64,000 bases of DNA from Ruminococcus flavefaciens ATCC 19208. GTDB taxonomy: Bacteria > Bacillota > Clostridia > Oscillospirales > Ruminococcaceae. A program made the translations under genes and the position numbers. The notes beneath the pieces are model-generated. The model worked only from the letters and a program-made list of their open reading frames with translations. It ran no database searches and had not been told where the DNA came from. Location: assembly GCF_000518765.1 (NCBI RefSeq), contig NZ_JAEF01000017.1, positions 97,296-161,295 on the forward strand. The letters run 5' to 3'. Below, in pieces: positions 51,472-58,344 of the stretch (within the stretch, counting starts at the first letter, position 1; every line of letters begins with the position of its first letter).

Positions 51472-53697
51472 ATGAAAAAGAGTATAAGTTTGATATTATC
51501 TGTGTGTGTATGTGCAGCTGCTAATATACCACAATTCACATCAGCCTTTGAACCTGTTCCTCATTTTACTTCGACATTTGTACAGCCCTATTACAGCGAT
51601 TTCCTTGATACAGAGCGCTGGGAACAGACTTTCAATAAAGCTAAGAAGTTAGGCTTTGATACGATGATAATCCCATCTGTTCTATATATACATCAACAGT
51701 TTGTCAACACATTCTGGGGTAATCCACCTGATCTTGTTTGTCACAGCTGGTTCCCTCTGGAAACTCCTGTTGCCTATGATGTTCGATGTAGCGGAGATAG
51801 TATCAAACCTGCTCTTGAGGCTGCAAAGAATACTGATATGAAGCTATGGTTTGGAACTGTAAGCGATAATACATGGATTTCACCTACAGACGAAAATGTC
51901 AACAGTTACGAGAGCTGGAGCGATAAAAACTCTGAGCTTAGCAGTTCTATCATATCAGAGATCTGGTCTCGCTACGGAGAGGAATACGGAGATCAGATAG
52001 CAGGCTGGTACTATTCAAACAATTTTAATAACTTTGAAAACGCCTGTAACGGTACTGATGACGGAGAGATTGCTCGGATTATCAGCAATAATATAAATGC
52101 AAATATATCTGCGATAGAGGAAAACTGTCCTGATAAACCCATAATGCTGAATCCATTTTACTATTACGATAATTCTACTTCAGAGCAGTTTGGCACATTT
52201 CTAACTGAGCTTTTAGCTGCTTCGGAGATTCGCCCTATAGATATTTACACTGCTAAGGATATGAGCGGACTTGCAGCAGATGTTACTGTGAAAAGCAAAT
52301 GGATAGAAGCACAGAAAATAGCAGTAGGGGATAAAATGCATTTCTGGGTTGAAAATTCTATTGGTATTTTTGGCAGCTTAACAGATATGGAAATTCTGCA
52401 TAAGAATTACAACGCGACCTATAAGCTTGGAGAAGCAAGTATCATCGATTATATTGACTTTTTCGCAAGTGAAGGTATTGAAAAGGACGATTATTTTGCA
52501 GACTTTATGTCTGGTATCATAAGAGGTGATGTTAATGACGACGGGGAGTTCAACGTTGCTGATCTTCTGCTGTTTCAGAAGTGGATTATGGGAGCTCATG
52601 ATGCAGAGCTGACAAACTGGAAAGCGGCTGATTTTTACAAAGACGAACGCCTTGATTCCTTTGATCTTTGTTTAATGAGAAAAAGACTTGTTGAAAAAAA
52701 TAAAATTGAAATCATAAACGATGATCCAAAAGAAGAACAGGGCATAGTAGTACATAATACCGAGGAGCTTTATACTGCCGTGGAAAATGCAAAAGCAGGC
52801 GATCTGATCAAAGTCACATCGGGGGAATACGATTTGTCGGGAAAGACCTTGAAAGCCACAGCTGATGGTACAGAAGAAAATCATATCACCATAAAAGCAT
52901 TTGACAGTGATGAACCTCCTGTATTCAAATGCAAGGCTGCAGAAAACGGATATGTTATGCATATTACAGGCGACTACTGGAACGTTGAAGGTATTGTTTT
53001 CACTAATGCGCAGAAGGGAATAGTTATGGATAATTCAAACCATTCTATGATATCTGACTGTGAAATACACACCGTTGGTGCAGAGGCAATAGCTATTCGT
53101 GACGGAAGCTCTTACTGTATGATCAATAAATGCTATATCCACGATACCGGCCTTGTGTCCCCCGGATACGGTGAAGGTGTTTATATAGGCAGCTCTAAGG
53201 ATAAAACGGAGTTTGACTTCAAATGCGACCATAATAAAGTGATGGACTGCACCTTTATAAATGTTGCCGCAGAGCATATCGACATCAAGGAGTATACCAC
53301 CGATACTGAGATAAGCGGCTGTACATTCTATGGTGATGGCATGACAGGTGAGAACTATGCAGGAAGTTTCATAGACATCAAGGGCAACGATTGTTATGTC
53401 CATGACAATACTGGTTACAGAAACGGCAACCCAAAAATAGTAGCTGCATTTGAGATACACGAGCAGGTGCAGGGCTGGGGCTATCACCAGATTTTTGAGA
53501 AAAATACCCTCTATATGGATCAGCCATATAGAGCTGAGAATTCAAATCGCAGAATGTATGTAGTAGACGGCTGGTTCAGTGATTTCACTGTAAAGTCTAA
53601 TCAAGTGGATTACGGTGAAGGTCTTGTTCCAGCCGACAAGAAGTATCATTACAACTGCGACAATGTCTCTATTATTCAGGAACCGCTTACTTTTTAA
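51472..53697 (+). CDS. Secreted protein: DUF4434-like barrel, dockerin, right-handed beta-helix
   Basis: 741 aa. Signal peptide (1-25). Residues about 30-335 resemble DUF4434, a glycosidase-like TIM barrel (WEQTFNKAKKLGFDTMIIPS). Residues 352-406 are a complete two-repeat dockerin (GDVNDDGEFNVADLLLFQKW and DSFDLCLMRKRL). Residues about 426-741 form a beta-helix like pectate lyases and chondroitinase B (LISDCEIH-type rungs, HNKVMDCTFINVAAEHIDIKE). The dockerin sits in the middle, not at an end. Likely acts on plant or host polysaccharide. RBS GGAGG. Confidence 0.87.
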   Translation: MKKSISLILSVCVCAAANIPQFTSAFEPVPHFTSTFVQPYYSDFLDTERWEQTFNKAKKLGFDTMIIPSVLYIHQQFVNTFWGNPPDLVCHSWFPLETPVAYDVRCSGDSIKPALEAAKNTDMKLWFGTVSDNTWISPTDENVNSYESWSDKNSELSSSIISEIWSRYGEEYGDQIAGWYYSNNFNNFENACNGTDDGEIARIISNNINANISAIEENCPDKPIMLNPFYYYDNSTSEQFGTFLTELLAASEIRPIDIYTAKDMSGLAADVTVKSKWIEAQKIAVGDKMHFWVENSIGIFGSLTDMEILHKNYNATYKLGEASIIDYIDFFASEGIEKDDYFADFMSGIIRGDVNDDGEFNVADLLLFQKWIMGAHDAELTNWKAADFYKDERLDSFDLCLMRKRLVEKNKIEIINDDPKEEQGIVVHNTEELYTAVENAKAGDLIKVTSGEYDLSGKTLKATADGTEENHITIKAFDSDEPPVFKCKAAENGYVMHITGDYWNVEGIVFTNAQKGIVMDNSNHSMISDCEIHTVGAEAIAIRDGSSYCMINKCYIHDTGLVSPGYGEGVYIGSSKDKTEFDFKCDHNKVMDCTFINVAAEHIDIKEYTTDTEISGCTFYGDGMTGENYAGSFIDIKGNDCYVHDNTGYRNGNPKIVAAFEIHEQVQGWGYHQIFEKNTLYMDQPYRAENSNRRMYVVDGWFSDFTVKSNQVDYGEGLVPADKKYHYNCDNVSIIQEPLTF

Positions 53698-53739
53698 ATT
53701 TAAGACGATTGCTAATATCAATGAAATAACGGTCAAAGC

Positions 53740-53822
53740 AGTTCGTGTGAAGAAAAAACAGGCGTTTTTTACAAGAATTTACACGAAAAAAGGCGATATA
53801 ATGTTATGAAAAATGCAAGCTC
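53740..53822 (+). repeat. Dispersed repeat, copy C
   Basis: 32 nt from 53742 are identical to 31286-31317 (left arm TTCGTGTGAA, then the GAAGAAAAAACAGGCG block). The AAAAGGCGATATAATGTTAT block also matches. It ends in GCAAGCTCC without the full terminator. Confidence 0.82.
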
Positions 53823-53867
53823 CATTATGGATCTGGCATGAGTATGGTTGCAGTAGACTAAGGTCTA

Positions 53868-53896
53868 TTGACACAGTGTAAAACTGTGTCATATAA
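53868..53896 (+). promoter_or_regulatory. Orphan TetR-type operator/promoter relic
   Basis: TTGACA (53868-53873) overlaps a perfect 9-5-9 dyad, TGACACAGT / ACTGTGTCA (53869-53891), with an ATATAA -10-like sequence at 53891-53896. It shares the TGACAC half-site with the operators at 31641 and 31677. No plus-strand gene follows. Confidence 0.5.
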
Positions 53897-53953
53897 GTGC
53901 TTTTTTCGCTTTTGCAATATTTCAAATTATATGGACAGTCTAATGAAAAAGAA

Positions 53954-53971
53954 GGAGCCGTTAACGGCTCC
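53954..53971 (-). terminator. Hairpin, terminator-like on the minus strand
   Basis: Stem GGAGCCG / CGGCTCC with a TTAA loop; CTTCTTTTTC follows on the minus strand. Confidence 0.6.
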
Positions 53972-53979
53972 ATTCTTAT

Positions 53980-54053
53980 TTATATATGCTTGTCTTCATA
54001 CTCCTTGATGCGGCGGTAAAAGGTGTTGGCACGCAGGCCCATTTCTTTCTGAA
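53980..54053 (-). pseudogene. Resolvase C-terminal tail
   Basis: The minus-strand frame reads FQKEMGLRANTFYRRIKEYE then DKHI and TAA. This is the recognition-helix end of a Hin-type serine recombinase; the rest is gone, replaced by the LysR gene. Confidence 0.6.
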
Positions 54054-54079
54054 ACCATACAAAAGTAAAAACTTAGCTA

Positions 54080-54919
54080 TTATAATACTTCATACAGCTG
54101 TCCGAACTGTTTATCATTCTCCTTCAGACAGACAAGGAAATATCTCACCTCTGCCTCTTCGTCTGTAATGGGGACTTGAATGCGGTCTGAACTGTTTCCG
54201 AAAAACTCATTTGCAGTATCTGTGCTGAATGACGGGAGGACAGAGGCATTGACGATCTCGTCGAAAGTAAAACGGTCATTTTGAATCAGAAATCTGGAAT
54301 GTGGCATCTTTCTGACGGCCATATCGTGCCAGAATCCGATCTCCGACATCAGCAGGAAGCTCTCGCCGTCAAGGTCGGAGAAGGACAGCGCGGCTTCATT
54401 TGCAAGCCTGTGTGTCGGCGGCAGCGAGAAGAACAGCTTTTCCGTTCCACAGGCAGTGCTGATATAGTGTTTATCCTCGGGATGAAAATGCAGCACGATC
54501 AGCTGATACTGTCCGTTGTGGAGACCTTCCAGCAGTTCCGTTTCCTCCGTGATCTCCGTTTGTATCGTCATGGTCGGGTATAATTGCGACAGAAGCGGAG
54601 TCAGTTTCCATATGGGTGCGGGCGCACAGACGCCAAGCGAAATCGTCCTGCGGCTGCGGTCAAAGTCACGTACCTGCTTTGCAATGCCGTCAATTTCTGA
54701 CAAGGCTTTCCCGGCAAGCTCAGCAGTCAGTATGCCGTTTTCGTTGAGCTCCAGCTTATTGCGGCTGCGTACAAACAGCGGTACACCAATCTCTTCCTCC
54801 AGTTTTCTCATATTCCGACTCAGCGCTGGCTGCGAAAGATACAGCTGTTCGGCAGCTTCGGAAAGTGTGCCGTATTCTTTGAATGCGGCAAGCTGCCGCA
54901 GAAGATATAACTCAAACAT
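54080..54919 (-). CDS. LysR family transcriptional regulator
   Basis: 279 aa. HTH GTLSEAAEQLYLSQPALSRNMRKLEEEIG, then the effector domain. The start ATG 54919 has GAGGTGATGAT upstream. Divergent from the flavodoxin-AKR-DXS-like operon at 55074, its likely target. Confidence 0.92.
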   Translation of the reverse strand: MFELYLLRQLAAFKEYGTLSEAAEQLYLSQPALSRNMRKLEEEIGVPLFVRSRNKLELNENGILTAELAGKALSEIDGIAKQVRDFDRSRRTISLGVCAPAPIWKLTPLLSQLYPTMTIQTEITEETELLEGLHNGQYQLIVLHFHPEDKHYISTACGTEKLFFSLPPTHRLANEAALSFSDLDGESFLLMSEIGFWHDMAVRKMPHSRFLIQNDRFTFDEIVNASVLPSFSTDTANEFFGNSSDRIQVPITDEEAEVRYFLVCLKENDKQFGQLYEVL

Positions 54920-54968
54920 ATCATCACCTCAGTATGATTTTGATTTATAGCAGTATCAGATATTAGCA

Positions 54969-54998
54969 TTGTACAAATCCAAAATAGTATGCTATAAT
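54969..54998 (+). promoter_or_regulatory. Promoter of the flavodoxin-AKR operon
   Basis: TTGTAC (54969-54974), 18 nt, TATAAT (54993-54998). A second possible start, TTGTAA-17-TTATAA, is at 55003-55031. Confidence 0.55.
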
Positions 54999-55073
54999 AT
55001 GCTTGTAACAGGATATCTGTTCTGATTATAACACAAACCAGTATCAAAATCAATACCGGAAAAGAGGGATCAT

Positions 55074-55529
55074 ATGCCGGAGAGAAAATTTCTGACTGTA
55101 TTCTTTTCATGGGGCGGACACACAAGAAAGGCTGCCAAAATGATCACAGAAACAACAGGCGGCGATCAGTTTGAGCTGAAACCGGAAAAGGCGTACTCAA
55201 AAATATACCCCATCTGTGTGACACAGGCGAAAAAAGAGCGTGACAAGGACACACGGCCTCCCTATGCAGGAGGTATTGCGGATATATCACAGTATACCGA
55301 CATTGTGATCGGTTATCCGGCATGGTGGTATACCTGCCCGATGATCGTGCTGAGTTTTCTTGAGCAATACGACCTGACCGGTAAAAATGTGTATATTTTC
55401 AATACCCACGGCGGAAGCGGTTCTGTCGGCACGGACGATATCAAGAAGCTGTGCAAGGGAAATGTCCACAAAAGCATTGACGGAAATCACCTGACAGAAG
55501 CTGATGTCAGAGAATGGCTGAACCTATAA
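55074..55529 (+). CDS. Flavodoxin
   Basis: 151 aa cytoplasmic flavodoxin_4-type protein. FMN loop FSWGGHTRKAA, GYPAWWYTCP and THGGSGSVG. No signal peptide. RBS AGAGGG. Followed by an AKR after 18 nt, as in the TetR-controlled cluster. Confidence 0.9.
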   Translation: MPERKFLTVFFSWGGHTRKAAKMITETTGGDQFELKPEKAYSKIYPICVTQAKKERDKDTRPPYAGGIADISQYTDIVIGYPAWWYTCPMIVLSFLEQYDLTGKNVYIFNTHGGSGSVGTDDIKKLCKGNVHKSIDGNHLTEADVREWLNL

Positions 55530-55547
55530 GACAAGGAGGAACTTATT

Positions 55548-56408
55548 ATGGAATTCGTAATACTGAACACAGGAGCAAAAATGCCGATTGAGGGCTTCGG
55601 CGTATTTCAGGTGCCCGATGCGGCTGTCTGCGAACAGGCTGTATATGATGCAATCAAGACAGGATATCGCCTTATCGACACTGCACAGGCTTACATGAAC
55701 GAGGAAGCTGTCGGCAAGGCAGTGAACCGTGCAATTGCTGACGGTATCGCAAAGCGTGAGGAGCTTTTTATCACTACTAAAGTGTGGGTATCCAACATGA
55801 AAACTGAGGACACAGCCTATGAGTCCGTGAAAACATCTTTTGCAAAGCTGGGGCTTGACTATGTTGACCTTATTCTCCTGCACCAGCCTATGGGCGACTA
55901 TTTCGCAGCATACAGAGGTATCACAAAGGCTTACAAGGAGGGAATCGTCAAAGCAATCGGCGTTTCAAATTTCTATCCTGCGATCCTTGCAAATCTCTGT
56001 GAGAATGTAGAAATCATGCCTGCTGTCAATCAGGTTGAACTGCACCCGTTCTTTACACAGGACAGTGCGATCACGCTCATGAAGGAATACGGTATCGCAC
56101 CACAGGCATGGGGACCTCTCGCAGAGGGCAGACACGGTATCTTTACCCACCCTGTACTGACGGAGATCGGAGCAAAATACGGTAAGACCGCTGCACAGAT
56201 CGCGCTGAAATGGAATGCACAGAGAGGTGTTTCGATCCTGCCGAAATCTGTTCATGTGGAGCGTATGGAGCAGAATTTCAACATCTGGGACTTCACGCTT
56301 TCGGATGAGGATATACAAAAGATCACAGCACTTGATCTTGGGCACAGCGAGATCGTTGACCACAGCGATCCTGCATTCGTAAAGATGATAAACGGTTTTA
56401 AGATCTGA
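55548..56408 (+). CDS. Aldo/keto reductase
   Basis: 286 aa AKR with tetrad Asp/Tyr (RLIDTAQAYMNEE), Lys (ITTKVW), His (LILLHQPMG), and cofactor motif ILPKSVHVERMEQN. About 13 nt before the DXS-like gene; same operon. RBS AAGGAGGA. Closest in design to 2,5-diketo-gluconate/glyoxal reductases. Confidence 0.93.
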   Translation: MEFVILNTGAKMPIEGFGVFQVPDAAVCEQAVYDAIKTGYRLIDTAQAYMNEEAVGKAVNRAIADGIAKREELFITTKVWVSNMKTEDTAYESVKTSFAKLGLDYVDLILLHQPMGDYFAAYRGITKAYKEGIVKAIGVSNFYPAILANLCENVEIMPAVNQVELHPFFTQDSAITLMKEYGIAPQAWGPLAEGRHGIFTHPVLTEIGAKYGKTAAQIALKWNAQRGVSILPKSVHVERMEQNFNIWDFTLSDEDIQKITALDLGHSEIVDHSDPAFVKMINGFKI

Positions 56409-56421
56409 GGAGGATAAAACT

Positions 56422-58173
56422 ATGTATTTAGAAAAAATCAACGGCCCTGCCGACATCAAAAAGCTGGAGGTATCACAGCTTCAAACGCTTGCGGACGAGA
56501 CAAGAGCCGCACTCATCAACAAGATAAGCAAAGCCGGCGGACATCAGGGACCTAACCTGGGGGTTGTGGAGCTGACAGTGGCATTTCACTATGTTTTTGA
56601 CTCACCGAATGACAAGATAGTCCTTGACGTATCCCACCAGTGCTATCCGCACAAGATTCTGACCGGAAGAAAAGAGGCATTTCTGGATGAGACGCATTTC
56701 GGCGATGTGACAGGCTATACTAATCCGAATGAAAGTGAACACGATATGTTCATTGTCGGTCATACTTCGACCTCTGTTTCTCTGGCGCTCGGACTTGCAA
56801 AGGGACGCGACCTGAATCAGCGCAGTGAGAATATCATCGCACTCATCGGCGACGGTTCCCTTTCGGGCGGCGAGGCGCTTGAGGCTCTCGACTACGCAGG
56901 AGAGTACGACAGGAACCTCATTATCATCGTGAATGACAACGACCAAAGTATCGCTGAAAATCACGGCGGACTCTACAAAACGCTGAAAAAGCTCCGTGAA
57001 TCAAACGGCACTGCCGAGGACAATCTGTTCCGTGCAATGGGACTGGACTACCGCTATCTCGATGACGGTCACGATACCACAAAGCTTGTTGAACTGTTTG
57101 AGAGTGTGAAGGACATCGACCACCCTGTTGTGCTGCATATCCACACGATCAAGGGAAAAGGTCTGCCCTATGCAGAAAAAGGCCGTGAAAGCTGGCACGC
57201 AGGCGGTCCCTTCCATGTTGAGGACGGCTCTCCGCTGTATCCTTATGAGGGCGGCGAAAGTGTCATGTTCAACTGCCTGAAAGAAATGCTGGACACGAAC
57301 GGGAATGCCATTGTTCTGAACGCCGCAACTCCTATGGGACTGGGCTTTGTTCAGGGTGTCCGTGAGGAATATGTTGAACGCGGACAGTTCATTGATGTCG
57401 GCATTGCAGAGGAAAATGCAGTCGCTATGGCAGGCGGAATAGCAAGAAACGGCGGCACGGCGGTATTCGGCACTTTCGCTCCTTTCTATCAGCGTACATA
57501 CGACCAGATGTCACATGATGTGTGCCTGAATGACAGTCCTGCAACTTTCCTGATACTTAGCCCCGGTGCCTACGGTATGAACTCCAATACGCATATTGCG
57601 CTCTGCGATATTCAGATGTTTGCTCATATCCCGAATCTCATTTATCTTGCACCTGCAAGCAATGAGGAATTCGTACAGATGTTCCGCTATGCAACCACGC
57701 AGAAGCAGCACCCTGTTGCGATCAGAGTGGTGGACAATCTGAAATCGACAGGTGTCGCTGACGATACTGATTACTCAGTTCTGAAAAACAAGATCGAACG
57801 CAAGGGCAGCAAGGTCGCACTCTTTGCAGTGGGCGGACTTGTTCCCATGGCACTGGAAGCGGCTGACAAGGTCAAGGCTCAGACCGGTACAGAGATCACG
57901 GTCATAAATCCGAGATTTGTCAGCGGTGTAGACGAGGATCTTCTTGATTCACTGAAAAAAGACCACAGCCTTGTCATTACCATTGAGGACGGTGAAGTTA
58001 TGGGCGGCTACGGACAGAATATTGCAGCATTCTACGGCGATTCTGATATGCGGGTACGCTGCCGTGGCATTTCCAAGGCGTTCCACACGGAATTCAAGGC
58101 TGAGGAACTGCTTGATGCTCATGGTATTTCCGTGGATAAGCTGACCGCTGAGATAATCTGTGCGTTGAAATAA
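56422..58173 (+). CDS. DXS-like thiamine-diphosphate transketolase family protein
   Basis: 583 aa, against about 620 for standard 1-deoxy-D-xylulose-5-phosphate synthase. TPP site GDGSLSGGEALEALDYAGE with IIIVNDN, DVSHQCYPHKILTGR and the catalytic Glu in GIAEENAVAMAGG are present. The DRAG phosphate-binding segment of DXS is replaced (LILSPGAYGMNSNTH). The reaction may differ from DXS, for instance joining a C2 or C3 unit to another aldehyde. Its place in an AKR/flavodoxin operon supports a side role rather than the main isoprenoid pathway (inference). Confidence 0.8.
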   Translation: MYLEKINGPADIKKLEVSQLQTLADETRAALINKISKAGGHQGPNLGVVELTVAFHYVFDSPNDKIVLDVSHQCYPHKILTGRKEAFLDETHFGDVTGYTNPNESEHDMFIVGHTSTSVSLALGLAKGRDLNQRSENIIALIGDGSLSGGEALEALDYAGEYDRNLIIIVNDNDQSIAENHGGLYKTLKKLRESNGTAEDNLFRAMGLDYRYLDDGHDTTKLVELFESVKDIDHPVVLHIHTIKGKGLPYAEKGRESWHAGGPFHVEDGSPLYPYEGGESVMFNCLKEMLDTNGNAIVLNAATPMGLGFVQGVREEYVERGQFIDVGIAEENAVAMAGGIARNGGTAVFGTFAPFYQRTYDQMSHDVCLNDSPATFLILSPGAYGMNSNTHIALCDIQMFAHIPNLIYLAPASNEEFVQMFRYATTQKQHPVAIRVVDNLKSTGVADDTDYSVLKNKIERKGSKVALFAVGGLVPMALEAADKVKAQTGTEITVINPRFVSGVDEDLLDSLKKDHSLVITIEDGEVMGGYGQNIAAFYGDSDMRVRCRGISKAFHTEFKAEELLDAHGISVDKLTAEIICALK

Positions 58174-58219
58174 TAATCTATTTCACATGAAAAGAAGTTC
58201 GCTTATTAAAGGACTACCA

Positions 58220-58285
58220 ATATGAAGGTCTGCGACTTTTCTGAAAGTTTGTTTCAAGACATGTGTGACGGTCAGCATTGAAAAG
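58220..58285 (+). pseudogene. Decayed recombinase-like tail
   Basis: The sequence from about 58230 aligns by eye with 41478-41522, including a shared CAGCATTGAAAAGTGAATAT block, but carries a frameshift; the end reads VTVSIEK then stop. Confidence 0.35.
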
Positions 58286-58308
58286 TGAATATAATGATAG
58301 CATCAAAA

Positions 58309-58340
58309 ACGGCACTTCAGAAAGAGAAGTGCCGTTTTTT
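58309..58340. terminator. Bidirectional terminator
   Basis: Stem ACGGCACTTC / GAAGTGCCGT with a 7-nt loop; A run before and T run after serve both the DXS-like gene and the convergent CotH gene. Confidence 0.9.
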
Positions 58341-58344
58341 CATA

